Source: Mesorhizobium sp. M8A.F.Ca.ET.218.01.1.1
GTDB lineage: Bacteria > Pseudomonadota > Alphaproteobacteria > Rhizobiales > Rhizobiaceae
DNA: 64,000 bases
Direction: 5' to 3'
Assembly: GCF_004791165.1 (NCBI RefSeq)
Contig: NZ_SRUZ01000008.1
Coordinates: forward strand, 249,397 to 313,396
Part shown: piece by piece, positions 50,723-60,636 of the stretch
Position numbering within the stretch: the stretch's first letter is position 1
How the letters are laid out: each line of letters starts with the position of its first letter
The notes under the pieces: generated by a model
The model's input: only the letters and a program-made list of their open reading frames with translations
What the model was told of the DNA's origin: nothing
Databases searched by the model: none
Program-made: the position numbers and the translations under genes

Positions 50723-51613
50723 ATGACATCGCCCGATCTCAATCTCCTCTTTGCCCTCGACGTCCTGCTGGCCGAAGGCAGCGTGGCGCGCGCGGCGCGC
50801 CGGCTGCGGCTCAGCCCCTCGGCGATGAGCCGGACGCTGGCGCGGCTCCGCGAGGCAACGGGCGATCCTCTGCTGGTGCGCGCCGGGCGCGGCCTGGTGG
50901 CGACGCCGCGTGCGGAGGAATTGCGGCGACAGGTCGGCCGTGTCGTCCAGGACGCGGAGGTGCTCCTGCGCCCGACCGAGTTGCTTGATCCCCGGAGCCT
51001 GGACCGGATCTTCACATTGCGCACCAACGAAAGCTTCGTCGAGGAGTTCGGGCCTCGCCTCGTCGCCCGCACCGAGGCCGATGCGCCAGGGGTGCGGCTG
51101 CGTTTCGCACCGAAGTCCGACAAGGATGCGATGTCGCTGCGCGAAGCGGCGATCGACCTGGAAATCGGCGTTGCCGGCGAGACCGGACCCGAGGTTCGCA
51201 TCCAGGCCCTGTTTCGCGACCGCTTTATCGGTGCCGTGCGAGCCGGCCATCCCCTGGCCGAGGGCAAGGTGACGCCCGAGCGCTATGCGGCTGGCCGGCA
51301 CATCAGCGTCTCGCGACGCGGCCGCGAGAAGGGACCGATCGACGAGGCCCTGGGCATGATTGGCTTGCAGCGGAGGGTCGTGTGCATGGTCTCAGGTTTT
51401 TCGGCGGCACTTGCCATGGCCCGGGCCTCGGATCTGATCGCCAGCGTGCCCGAGCGGCATACGGCAGGAGCGCGTGCCGGCATGCACAGTTTTGCGCCGC
51501 CGGTCGCTACCGTGGACGTCACCATCTCGATGCTCTGGCATCCGCGCCTCGAGGCGGATCCGGCGCAACGCTGGCTGCGGGACTGCGTGCGGGAAGTCTG
51601 TGCGGGTCGCTGA
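50723..51613 (+). CDS. LysR-family transcriptional regulator
   Basis: A 296-residue regulator with the N-terminal winged helix NLLFALDVLLAEGSVARAAR and SPSAMSRTLARLREATGDPL, then the two-lobed ligand domain. The ATG at 50723 begins directly with the helix-turn-helix; the open frame above it is non-coding. It diverges from the DHA2 transporter and converges on the MocR gene, four bases away. The inducer is unknown. Confidence 0.87.
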   Translation: MTSPDLNLLFALDVLLAEGSVARAARRLRLSPSAMSRTLARLREATGDPLLVRAGRGLVATPRAEELRRQVGRVVQDAEVLLRPTELLDPRSLDRIFTLRTNESFVEEFGPRLVARTEADAPGVRLRFAPKSDKDAMSLREAAIDLEIGVAGETGPEVRIQALFRDRFIGAVRAGHPLAEGKVTPERYAAGRHISVSRRGREKGPIDEALGMIGLQRRVVCMVSGFSAALAMARASDLIASVPERHTAGARAGMHSFAPPVATVDVTISMLWHPRLEADPAQRWLRDCVREVCAGR

Positions 51614-51617
51614 CCGA

Positions 51618-53021
51618 TCAGCGAGACATTGCCGTTTCGAGCGTCTTGAAAATCCGCTCGTCCGCGCATTGGGCAACGTTGAAGCGCAGGAAGCGGCTGG
51701 CTGACTGCGACAGGCTGAACGCATTGCCGGGTGCCAGAACGATGTTGTCGGCGAGCGCGCGGCGGGCGACGTCGGCCGCGTCTACCCGGTCCGGCAGGCC
51801 GCACCACAGGAACAGCCCGGCCGGTTGGTCGATCCAGGGCGTGATGCCGATCGCCTTCAGCCGGGCGCTGGTCTCGCCCATGGCACGCGAGAGGCGCGCG
51901 CGCAGCAAATCCATGTGCTTGCGGTAGCTGCCGTCCTTCAGCAACGTCAGCACAAGTTCGGCCGCCAGCCGTCCGCCGCCGAAAGTCGTGGCGATCTTGA
52001 GGTCGGCCAGGCCCTCGATCCAGTCGCGGGGGGCGGCGATGAAGCCGCAGCGGACCGACGCCGACAGCGTCTTGGAGAAACTGCCGATCTGGACAACGCG
52101 GCTAAGGCCGTCGAACGCCGCCAGCCTGGGGGCAGGGGCATGTTCGAAATCGGCGAAGATGTCGTCCTCGACGATGGTCAGGCCCGACTGGTCGGCCAGT
52201 TTGAGCAGACGATGGGCCGTCACCGGAGACAGGATCGCCCCCGTCGGATTGTGAATGGCGGAGTTGGTGATGTAGAGGCGCGGCCGGTGTTCGGCGAGCG
52301 CCTGGGCGAACAGCTCGATATCAGGCCCCGATTGCGTGTAGGGGACGCTGACGACCTTGGCGCGATGGGCACGCAGCAAAGCGTGGAAATTGAAATAGCA
52401 GGGATCGTCGACCAGCACGGTGTCGCCGGGCTCGATCAGGAACCGGCACAGCAGGTCGATGGCCTGGGTGCCCGATTCCGTCAGCATGATCTGTTCGGGC
52501 GAAGCTTCGATGCCATGCCCGGCCAGGCGCCGCGCCAGCAATTGCCGCAGCGGCGGCAGCCCGAGCGGCGTGCCGTAGTCGGCAAGCGCGACATCGTCGG
52601 CACGCGCGACCGTGCGCAATGCCCTGCGGAGCCCGGCCTGTGGCATCCATGAAGCCGGTAGCCAGCCGCAGCCGGGTTTCAGGACTTCCTCGCCAGCCTC
52701 CAGCGACTGGCGCGAAACCCAGAGCGGATCGACGGCACGATCGAGCCGGGGGCCGATCTCGGCCAAAGACAGCGGCGCCAGCGAGCCGGCGGCATAAAAA
52801 CCGGAACCCGGCCGGGAGCGGATCGCGCCTTCGGCGGCGAGCCGCTCATAGGCTTCGACGACGGTGGATTTGGATACCTGCATGGACTTCGCGAAGGCAC
52901 GGATAGACGGTAACCGGGTTCCCGGTGTCAGGCTGCGCGCGGCGATCCGCTGACGGATGGTCGCCATCACACTCTCCACAAGGGTGCGTGCGCCGTCGGG
53001 TTCCAAAGCAAGGTCTGTCAT
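51618..53021 (-). CDS. MocR-type regulator (GntR helix-turn-helix fused to aminotransferase fold)
   Basis: A 467-residue protein: a GntR-type winged helix (about 15-80, LPSIRAFAKSMQVSKSTVVE) joined to a class I PLP aminotransferase domain, with the PLP lysine in GSFSKTLSASVR. MocR proteins sense PLP or amino-acid adducts and regulate a neighbour. It diverges from an EamA exporter gene at 53116, its probable target. The start ATG at 53021 is the first in a well-formed N-terminus. Confidence 0.87.
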   Translation of the reverse strand: MTDLALEPDGARTLVESVMATIRQRIAARSLTPGTRLPSIRAFAKSMQVSKSTVVEAYERLAAEGAIRSRPGSGFYAAGSLAPLSLAEIGPRLDRAVDPLWVSRQSLEAGEEVLKPGCGWLPASWMPQAGLRRALRTVARADDVALADYGTPLGLPPLRQLLARRLAGHGIEASPEQIMLTESGTQAIDLLCRFLIEPGDTVLVDDPCYFNFHALLRAHRAKVVSVPYTQSGPDIELFAQALAEHRPRLYITNSAIHNPTGAILSPVTAHRLLKLADQSGLTIVEDDIFADFEHAPAPRLAAFDGLSRVVQIGSFSKTLSASVRCGFIAAPRDWIEGLADLKIATTFGGGRLAAELVLTLLKDGSYRKHMDLLRARLSRAMGETSARLKAIGITPWIDQPAGLFLWCGLPDRVDAADVARRALADNIVLAPGNAFSLSQSASRFLRFNVAQCADERIFKTLETAMSR

Positions 53022-53031
53022 CCGTACTGCT

Positions 53032-53060
53032 CAATTCGTCACTACAGTTTCGTCGAATTG
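53032..53060. promoter_or_regulatory. Operator candidate between MocR and EamA genes
   Basis: CAATTCG (53032-53038) and CGAATTG (53054-53060) form a perfect inverted repeat with centres 22 bases apart, two helical turns, suited to a dimeric GntR-type reader. Confidence 0.45.
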
Positions 53061-53115
53061 TACCCCATTGTCTCTGGCCGCGCCACGGTTGTTCGCACCA
53101 TAGAGGGCGAAAGCA

Positions 53116-54018
53116 ATGGAGCCTGCAATGGACAAGACGGCGAGCGGCTGGGTGAACGGATTTATCGGCGTGCTGATCTTCAGCGGCTCGTTGCCTGCGA
53201 CGCGCGTGGCGGTGATGGATCTCGATCCGATATTCCTGACATCGGCCCGCGCGGTCATAGCCGGCCTGCTTGGTCTCGCCCTTCTGCTTGTGTTCCGCGA
53301 GAAGCGCCCCGGGCGTCATGACTTGCTGTCGCTCATCATCGTTGCGCTTGGCGTGGTCGTCGGCTTCCCCTTGCTGACGGCGCTCGCGCTGAAGCATGTC
53401 ACGTCGGCCCATTCCATCATCTTCGTCGGCTTGCTGCCGCTGGCGACCGCGATCTTCGGCGTGTTGCGTGGCGGCGAACGGCCAAGGCCGGCCTTCTGGC
53501 TGTTCTCATGCCTCGGCAGTGCGCTGGTGGCGGGCTTCGCGCTTGCGCAAGGCGTGACGGCTTCGCCGGTCGGCGATGGGCTGATGCTTGCGGCCATCAT
53601 CGTCTGCGGCCTTGGCTACGCGGAAGGCGCCGCGCTGTCGCGCAGGTTGGGCGGCTGGCAAGTGATCTGCTGGGCGCTGGTGCTGTCCCTGCCGGTCATG
53701 CTGGTGCTGACGGTTGCTACCCTGCCGTCGTCCTTCGCCAGCGTTGGCTCCAATGCCTGGATCGGTCTTGGCTATGTCTCGCTGTTCAGCATGCTGATCG
53801 GCTTCGTCTTCTGGTATCGCGGCCTGGCGCAAGGCGGCATTGCAGCAGTGGGGCAGTTGCAGCTGCTGCAGCCGTTTTTCGGGCTCGCATTAGCGGCGAC
53901 ACTGCTGCGTGAACAGGTCAGTCCGATGATGATCGTCGTCACGCTCGGCGTGGTGACATGTGTGTTCGGCGCGAAGAAATTCGCCAAGCAGGATTTGCCG
54001 CGGCGTGCGGCTGCATAG
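53116..54018 (+). CDS. EamA-family (DMT) metabolite exporter
   Basis: A 300-residue protein with ten spans in two EamA halves; FIGVLIFSGSLPATRVAV begins the first half and YVSLFSMLIGFVFWYRGLAQ lies in the second. Such proteins export amino acids or other metabolites. ATGs at 53116 (AGGG upstream) and 53128 (GGAG upstream) are both possible. Divergence from a MocR regulator suggests induction by an amino acid or vitamin B6-related signal (inference). Confidence 0.82.
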   Translation: MEPAMDKTASGWVNGFIGVLIFSGSLPATRVAVMDLDPIFLTSARAVIAGLLGLALLLVFREKRPGRHDLLSLIIVALGVVVGFPLLTALALKHVTSAHSIIFVGLLPLATAIFGVLRGGERPRPAFWLFSCLGSALVAGFALAQGVTASPVGDGLMLAAIIVCGLGYAEGAALSRRLGGWQVICWALVLSLPVMLVLTVATLPSSFASVGSNAWIGLGYVSLFSMLIGFVFWYRGLAQGGIAAVGQLQLLQPFFGLALAATLLREQVSPMMIVVTLGVVTCVFGAKKFAKQDLPRRAAA

Positions 54019-54036
54019 TGATGATGCCGACCCTCG

Positions 54037-55077
<1,041 letters not shown>

Positions 55078-55193
55078 CGGTCACTCCACCCTTGAGACGG
55101 CATTTGTCACCGGAAAGATAGCCGATTCCTTGTCCGGTCAAGCGGAAATCGATTCCACCAGGATGGCCGCTCCGCCGAACCAAGGAACGACGT

Positions 55194-55655
55194 TTACCTG
55201 TTTTCCTGGTTGCGGAAATCGGCAAGCCTGGTGTCGCCGGGGGCTAGCAGACGACCGTCCTCGGCATGCACTTCAAGGCGCTTTATCGGCCTGCCGCTCT
55301 CGGTATCCACCATGAATGTGTAGGGCTCGCCGGGGCCGGAGAAATAGGTCTCGCCCCATTGGCGCAACGCGACCAGCACGTAGAACAGGCCGCGTCCTTT
55401 TTGCGTCAGCACATATTCATGATGCGCGCCGCCGTTGGGCGCTGGGACGGTTTCGAGGATGCCGTGCGTAACCAGATTGCGCAGCCGCGCCGACAGGATG
55501 TTCTTGGCGACGCCGAGGCTCTTCTGAAACTCGCCGAAGCGCCGCAATCCGTCGAACGCGTCGCGCACGATGAGCAGTGACCACCAGTCGCCAATCGCGT
55601 CGAGCGGTCGTGCGATCAGGCAGTCCGCACTCTGGTGGCTCGTTCGTTTCACCAT
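55194..55655 (-). CDS. HxlR-family transcriptional regulator
   Basis: A 153-residue winged-helix regulator. The HxlR core is visible as DAIGDWWSLLIVRDAFDG, FGEFQKSLGVAKNILSARLR and the wing APNGGAHHEYVLT; the cysteine of the usual leading motif is at C12. It diverges from an MFS transporter gene across 99 bases with a perfect 19-base palindrome, and probably represses it. The signal is likely a reactive electrophile or quinone as in other family members, but that is inference. Confidence 0.85.
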   Translation of the reverse strand: MVKRTSHQSADCLIARPLDAIGDWWSLLIVRDAFDGLRRFGEFQKSLGVAKNILSARLRNLVTHGILETVPAPNGGAHHEYVLTQKGRGLFYVLVALRQWGETYFSGPGEPYTFMVDTESGRPIKRLEVHAEDGRLLAPGDTRLADFRNQENR

Positions 55656-55720
55656 GGCAATGGTTGGTCCAGATCGGTCATTTTGGTTGCAACATAAAAC
55701 TGTTCTGTCTATCCAGCAAG

Positions 55721-55739
55721 CGGTTTCAATTTGAAACCG
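55721..55739. promoter_or_regulatory. Perfect palindrome, probable HxlR operator
   Basis: CGGTTTCAA-T-TTGAAACCG is a perfect nine-base-arm palindrome, 16 bases before the MFS gene ATG (55755) and 65 bases from the regulator start. It is the strongest symmetrical site in the spacer. Confidence 0.7.
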
Positions 55740-55754
55740 TTTGCGGAGAGCGAC

Positions 55755-56999
55755 ATGAATATAGAGGTGATGAACGGCGCCGCGACGAAGGCGGAGCGAA
55801 CCGAGGAGCGCGAGCAGGTGACGCCGGCGTCATCGCCGGGATTGTCCGGGATGACCACGCTGATTTTCGCCGTTGCCTGCGGCCTGAGCGTCGCTAATGT
55901 CTATTTCGCCCATCCGCTGCTCGACGCCATGGCCCATGATTTCGCCATTGCGCCGGCCTCGATCGGCATCGTGGTGATGGTCACCCAGATCGGCTATGCG
56001 CTCGGCCTGTTGTTCATCGTGCCGCTTGGCGACCTGTTCGATCGCCGCAAGCTGATTGCGGGGCAGGCGGTGCTTTCGGCGGTGGCGCTGATAGCCGTCG
56101 GGGTCGCGCCGAACGCGGCAATGCTGCTGGCGAGTCTCGCCGTTGTCGGACTGCTTGCCGTGGTGGTGCAGGTGCTGGTGGCCTACGCGGCCGATCTCGC
56201 CGCGCCATCGCAACGGGGGCGGGCGGTCGGCACCGTCACCAGCGGCGTCATAACAGGGATCCTGCTTGCCGGCTTCGTCGCCGGCGTCGTCGCCGATTTC
56301 GCCGGCTGGCGCTGGGTCTATGTCGTCTCGGCCGCGCTCACCCTATTCATGGCGGTGCTTCTCTACCTCATCCTGCCGCGCCATGAGGCGGAGAGGCCAA
56401 GCACATCCTATCCGCGCCTGCTGGCCTCGGTGGTGCTCTTGTTCGTGAAGGAGCCACTGCTGCGTGTGCGCGCGGTTCTCGCCCTGCTGATCTTCGCCAG
56501 CTTCAACGTGCTGTGGGCGCCGCTGGTGCTGCCACTCAGCGCGCCACCGTTCTCGCTGTCGCACACCGCAATCGGACTTTTCGGGCTCGCCGGCGTCGCC
56601 GGCGCGCTGGGGGCGCGATGGACCGGTGGCCTGGTGGATCGGGGACGCGGGCAACTGGTCACCGGGCTCAGCCTGCTGCTGATGACAGCGGCTTGGTTGC
56701 CGATCGCCTTCATGGGCATGTCGCTGTGGCTACTGGTCGCAGGCATCGTCATGCTGGATCTGGCGATCCAGGCCACACACGTCACCAACCAGAGCCTAAT
56801 CTTCGCGCGTCGACCGGATGCCCGCAGCCGGCTGGTCGGTGGCTACATGATCTTCTATTCGCTCGGCAGCGCGCTGGGCTCGATCGTCTCGACCATGGCC
56901 TATGGCGTGGCCGGCTGGAGCGGTGTCTCGCTGCTCGGCGTTGGCATCGGCTTGCTAGCGCTGCTGTTCTGGGCGCTGACGCTGCGCGTCGGCCGGTGA
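55755..56999 (+). CDS. MFS transporter (sugar/drug efflux, 12 spans)
   Basis: A 414-residue MFS protein with 12 spans; motif A appears as VPLGDLFDRRKLIAG between spans 2 and 3. The start ATG at 55755 has GGAG upstream; an in-frame TTG at 55731 lies inside the operator palindrome. Likely an exporter controlled by the HxlR protein. The substrate is unknown. Confidence 0.82.
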   Translation: MNIEVMNGAATKAERTEEREQVTPASSPGLSGMTTLIFAVACGLSVANVYFAHPLLDAMAHDFAIAPASIGIVVMVTQIGYALGLLFIVPLGDLFDRRKLIAGQAVLSAVALIAVGVAPNAAMLLASLAVVGLLAVVVQVLVAYAADLAAPSQRGRAVGTVTSGVITGILLAGFVAGVVADFAGWRWVYVVSAALTLFMAVLLYLILPRHEAERPSTSYPRLLASVVLLFVKEPLLRVRAVLALLIFASFNVLWAPLVLPLSAPPFSLSHTAIGLFGLAGVAGALGARWTGGLVDRGRGQLVTGLSLLLMTAAWLPIAFMGMSLWLLVAGIVMLDLAIQATHVTNQSLIFARRPDARSRLVGGYMIFYSLGSALGSIVSTMAYGVAGWSGVSLLGVGIGLLALLFWALTLRVGR

Positions 57000-57001
57000 A
57001 T

Positions 57002-57652
57002 TTACTCGGCGTCGATCTGGTTCTGGGGCGCGGCTTTCTGGAAGGCGGGTAGCGCCATGCAGGCGGCGTTGATGCGCGAAATCGTCGGGTAGGGCGCCAT
57101 ATCGACGCCAAAACGGGCGTTGCTGGTGACCTGGGCGACAAGGCAGATGTCTGCCAGCCCCGGCGTGTCGCCATGACAGAATGTGCCGGTTTCGGGCGAA
57201 GCCGTCAGCAATGTCTCGAGTGGGCCAAAACCTTCATTGACCCAATGCCGGAACCAGTTGGCGACATCCTGGTCGCCGGCGCCGAACAGGGTGCGCAGCG
57301 AAGTCAGCACGCGCAGATTGTTCACCGGATGGATGTCGCAGGCGATCATCTGCGCCAGCATCCTGACCCGCGCCCGGCCAAGCGGGTCTTTTGGCAGCAG
57401 CGTTGGTTCCGGCGTGGTCTCGTCGAGGAATTCGATGATCGCCAACGACTGCGTCAGCAGCGTGCCGTCGTTGCAGATCAGCGCGGGGACCAACCCTTGA
57501 GGGTTGACCGCGAGATAGGCCGCTTCCAGATGTTCGCCATGGCGCAGGTGATGCGGCACATAGTCATAGCTCAGCCCCTTCATCTCCAGCGCGATCCGCA
57601 CCCGATAGGAGGTGGAAGAGCGATAGTAGTTGTGCAGGACCATGTTGCTCAT
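57002..57652 (-). CDS. maiA: Maleylacetoacetate isomerase (zeta-class GST)
   Basis: Glutathione-dependent cis-trans isomerisation of maleylacetoacetate to fumarylacetoacetate in tyrosine/homogentisate breakdown. The 216-residue GST has the zeta-class N-terminus RSSTSYRVRIAL, in which the usual SSC cysteine is replaced by threonine (S-S-T), and QSLAIIEFLDE for glutathione binding. The serine thought to activate glutathione is kept. It starts ten bases after the fumarylacetoacetase-family gene, so the two act in sequence. A related maleylpyruvate isomerase (gentisate path) is an alternative. Confidence 0.82.
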   Translation of the reverse strand: MSNMVLHNYYRSSTSYRVRIALEMKGLSYDYVPHHLRHGEHLEAAYLAVNPQGLVPALICNDGTLLTQSLAIIEFLDETTPEPTLLPKDPLGRARVRMLAQMIACDIHPVNNLRVLTSLRTLFGAGDQDVANWFRHWVNEGFGPLETLLTASPETGTFCHGDTPGLADICLVAQVTSNARFGVDMAPYPTISRINAACMALPAFQKAAPQNQIDAE

Positions 57653-57662
57653 GACTTTTCAC

Positions 57663-58361
57663 TCATGACCGCGGTTGGCCGATGGTCACTTCGATCGTGC
57701 CGATGCCCTCGACCCCGCCTGATATCGTCTCGCCCGGCCTGACCGCGCCGACCCCGGCGGGCGTGCCGGTGAAGATCAGGTCGCCCGGTTGCAATTCGAC
57801 AGCCTCGCTGCAGGTCGAGACGATGTCCGCCACAGGCCAGATCAGTTCGGCGAGGTCGGCATCCTGTTTCACCGCGCCGTCGACGGCGAGCCAGATACGC
57901 CCCTTCGCCGGGTGCCCGGCTTTTTGTGCCGGGACCAGCGGGCCGCAAGGCGCGGAACGGTCGAATGCCTTCGACCAGTCCCAGGGCCGCGCAGCCTTCT
58001 TGGCGACGTCCTGGAGATCGCGGCGGGTGAGGTCGATGCCGACGGCATAACCCCAGACATGATACAGTGCCTTGTCGCGGGATATGCGAAAGCCTGATGT
58101 ACCGATCGCCACCACCAGTTCGATCTCGAAGTGGAGGTTTTGCGTCAGCGGCGGGTAGGGGATTTCAGTGCCGGAATCGACCACCGCGTCGGCCGGTTTG
58201 GTGAAGAAGAAGGGCGGATCACGCTCGTCATTGCCGAATTCGCGCGCATGCGCCGCGTAATTGCGGCCAACGCAGAAAATACGCCGCACGGCAAAGCGTT
58301 CGCCGGAACCGGCAATGGCGACGGAAGGCGTTGGCGGCACGGGAAGGACAAAGGCGGTCAT
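57663..58361 (-). CDS. Fumarylacetoacetate hydrolase family protein
   Basis: A 232-residue FAH-fold hydrolase. The fold motifs RIFCVGRNYAAHAREFG, the metal-binding E-X-E region in LHFEIELVVAIG and D-containing GYAVGIDLTRRDLQ, and the terminal LIFTGTPAGVGAV are all present. With maiA ten bases downstream it most likely hydrolyses fumarylacetoacetate or fumarylpyruvate; at this length it resembles the fumarylpyruvate hydrolase branch. The ATG at 58361 is supported by GAG upstream; an upstream extension is not. Confidence 0.8.
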   Translation of the reverse strand: MTAFVLPVPPTPSVAIAGSGERFAVRRIFCVGRNYAAHAREFGNDERDPPFFFTKPADAVVDSGTEIPYPPLTQNLHFEIELVVAIGTSGFRISRDKALYHVWGYAVGIDLTRRDLQDVAKKAARPWDWSKAFDRSAPCGPLVPAQKAGHPAKGRIWLAVDGAVKQDADLAELIWPVADIVSTCSEAVELQPGDLIFTGTPAGVGAVRPGETISGGVEGIGTIEVTIGQPRS

Positions 58362-58582
58362 GGCGATCTCTGCGTTTGATGGCGGCACATTCGGCCGATT
58401 TCGGGGGTCAGGCAAGGCGTCGCTTTTCATAAAGCACGGGCTTTGCCGCGGCTGGATAAGGAATTCAGGCTTCCCATCATTTTTTGCAGCGATGAATCCC
58501 GTCAACAGGCGATAGACTATTTGCCAATAATCCGGCCACAGTCAGGAGACTATGGTGTGCCCGGTAAACCGGAACGAGCCCT

Positions 58583-59266
58583 ATGACAGCCCCTACCGAT
58601 CGTGCCCGGTTCCTCATCATCGACGACCATCCGCTGTTTCGCGAGGCGCTGCACAGTGCCGTGCAGATGGCTTATCCCGAGGTCGATACGGTCGAGGCAC
58701 GGTCGATTGCCGAGGCGCTGGATCTGTTGGCCGACGCCAAGCCTTTCGACCTTGCGCTTCTCGACCTCAGCATGCCCGACGTGCACGGCTTCGAGGGGCT
58801 CCTGCAGCTCAGGACCCGCTATCCGCGCCTGCCTGTGGTGATCGTATCGGGTCATGAGGAGCCGAGGATCATTTCAGAGGCCTTGTCCTATGGTGCCGCC
58901 GGCTTCATCCCGAAATCGGCGCGCAAGAGCGATCTCGCCGCCGCCATCCGCTCGGTGATGGACGGCGCCGTCTATGTACCGGAGAATTACGAAGGCCAGC
59001 CGCCGGATCCCGACAGCACCGACCGCGCCGACATGGTGCAGCGGCTTTCCAAGCTGACGCCGCAGCAATTGCGCGTGCTGCAGATGCTGCGCCAGGGCCT
59101 GCTCAACAAGCAGATCGCCTACGAGCTGCAGGTCGGCGAGACGACGGTGAAGGCGCATGTGTCGGAGATATTGCGCAAGCTCAACGTCTATAGCCGCACG
59201 CAAGCGGTGATCGAGGTGTCGAAGCTGGACAATGCGGAGCTGTTTCGGGATCAGGCCGGATTTTGA
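58583..59266 (+). CDS. NarL/LuxR-type response regulator
   Basis: A 227-residue regulator. The receiver domain has D14/D15, the phospho-acceptor D61 in LLDLSMPDVHG and the lysine in GFIPKSA. The C-terminal LuxR helix-turn-helix is LTPQQLRVLQMLRQGLLNKQ then TVKAHVSEILRKLNV. It converges on the hybrid kinase gene 15 bases away, which is probably its partner. Its ATG has only a weak site (GGAACG) near a CCGGT-AA-ACCGG hairpin. Confidence 0.87.
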   Translation: MTAPTDRARFLIIDDHPLFREALHSAVQMAYPEVDTVEARSIAEALDLLADAKPFDLALLDLSMPDVHGFEGLLQLRTRYPRLPVVIVSGHEEPRIISEALSYGAAGFIPKSARKSDLAAAIRSVMDGAVYVPENYEGQPPDPDSTDRADMVQRLSKLTPQQLRVLQMLRQGLLNKQIAYELQVGETTVKAHVSEILRKLNVYSRTQAVIEVSKLDNAELFRDQAGF

Positions 59267-59281
59267 GCCATTAACTGTCCC

Positions 59282-60622
59282 CTAAGCCAGCAAATGCGCC
59301 AGCAGCGCGCGCAGTTGCGCGGGCTTCACTGGCTTGCGCATCAACTCGATGCCGCCGGCGCGGGCGGCCTTGGCGACAGCTTCCGAACTGTCGGCGGTGA
59401 CGATCAACGCCGGCACGGCGCGGCTGAGATAGTCGCGGACCTCCGATATTGTCGCGGTGCCGAGATCGCCGCCGTCGAGATGCTGGTCGGCGATGACGAT
59501 ATCAGGCACCCAGTCGGTATCGCCAAGCAGGTCAAGCGCATCGTCGGTCGAGGTCGCGGCGCGTACCAGGCACTGCCAGCGCTCAAGCAGGAAGGTCATG
59601 GCTTCCAGCACCTCGGCATCGTTTTCGACCAGCAGCACCTTGGTGCCGAACAGGCCGTAGCCGCGCGGCCGCTCCAGGCTGGCGGCACTGGCGATGGCGT
59701 CGGCGGGGGCGCCGATGCCGACGGGGACATCGATGTGGAAGATGGTGCCGCGGCCGACCCTGGAGGAAAACGTCACGGGGTGGCCGAGCGCGCCGGCCAT
59801 GCGGCGAACGATGGCCAGCCCGAGCCCAAGACCACCGCCGTCGATCTCGGCACTGGCCGGCGAGGTGCCGCGATGAAATTCCTCGAACACCGCTTCGCGC
59901 TGATCCTCCGGAATGCCGCAGCCGGTGTCGGCGACATCGATGCGGATGGTGTCGCCGCGATGGCGTGTGCCGACAAGGACGCCGCCCGAGCGTGTATAAC
60001 CCAGCGCGTTGGAGAGAATGTTCTGCAGGATACGGCGCAGCAGCGTCCTGTCCGAGCGAGCAACCGCATTGACCGGTCGGAATTTCAGCGACAGCCCCTT
60101 CAACTGCGCCACAGGCTCGAAATCCGAACGCAGCGACGAGAACAACGCTTCCAGGCTGACGTCGCCAATGTCGGGCTGGACCACGCCCGCGTCGAGCTTG
60201 GAAATGTCGAGCAAGGTGCGCAGCAGGTCTTCCATGGTTTCCAGCGAGCGCTCGACCTGCCGCACCAGCTTTTTTCCCTCCTCGCTGGTCTGCACCTCGG
60301 CAAGCGCCGAGACGGAGAGGTGGGCGGCGTTCAGCGGCTGCAGCACGTCGTGGCTGGCGGCGGCGAGAAATCTCGTCTTGGACAGGTTCGCCAGTTCGGC
60401 GTTTTCCTTGGCGGCGCTGAGGTCGATGTTCGACTGCTCCAGCCTGCGCAAGGTCGAATGCAGTTCCTCGGTGCGCGTACGCACCCGGTTTTCCAGCGAG
60501 ATCGCGGTCTGGAACAGCGAAAAGGCGTTGCCTTGCTGGTCCATCGAGCGCTCGACGCGGCTGACCAGGGCGGCGTTGATCCTCTTCAGCCTGTCGAGAT
60601 CGTTGATGTCCCTGAGCGGCAT
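59282..60622 (-). CDS. Hybrid sensor histidine kinase
   Basis: A 446-residue cytosolic kinase without membrane segments. An N-terminal coiled coil (about 40-80) leads to the HisKA helix with H91 in AAASHDVLQPLNAA, then the ATP domain (NILSNALGYT, DTGCGIP, GGGLGLGLAI), and a C-terminal receiver with its aspartate in IVIADQHLDGG. Lacking its own sensor domain, it probably takes its signal from the FIST protein encoded 14 bases upstream. Its phosphate may pass to the convergent LuxR-type regulator. Confidence 0.88.
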   Translation of the reverse strand: MPLRDINDLDRLKRINAALVSRVERSMDQQGNAFSLFQTAISLENRVRTRTEELHSTLRRLEQSNIDLSAAKENAELANLSKTRFLAAASHDVLQPLNAAHLSVSALAEVQTSEEGKKLVRQVERSLETMEDLLRTLLDISKLDAGVVQPDIGDVSLEALFSSLRSDFEPVAQLKGLSLKFRPVNAVARSDRTLLRRILQNILSNALGYTRSGGVLVGTRHRGDTIRIDVADTGCGIPEDQREAVFEEFHRGTSPASAEIDGGGLGLGLAIVRRMAGALGHPVTFSSRVGRGTIFHIDVPVGIGAPADAIASAASLERPRGYGLFGTKVLLVENDAEVLEAMTFLLERWQCLVRAATSTDDALDLLGDTDWVPDIVIADQHLDGGDLGTATISEVRDYLSRAVPALIVTADSSEAVAKAARAGGIELMRKPVKPAQLRALLAHLLA

Positions 60623-60636
60623 TTTGTTGCGCCGCC

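Noticed and set aside
58552..58857. ATG at 58552 with a good AGGAG site before the response regulator
   Set aside because: It opens a different frame that overlaps the regulator gene for 100 codons with no family features; the receiver domain clearly starts at 58583.
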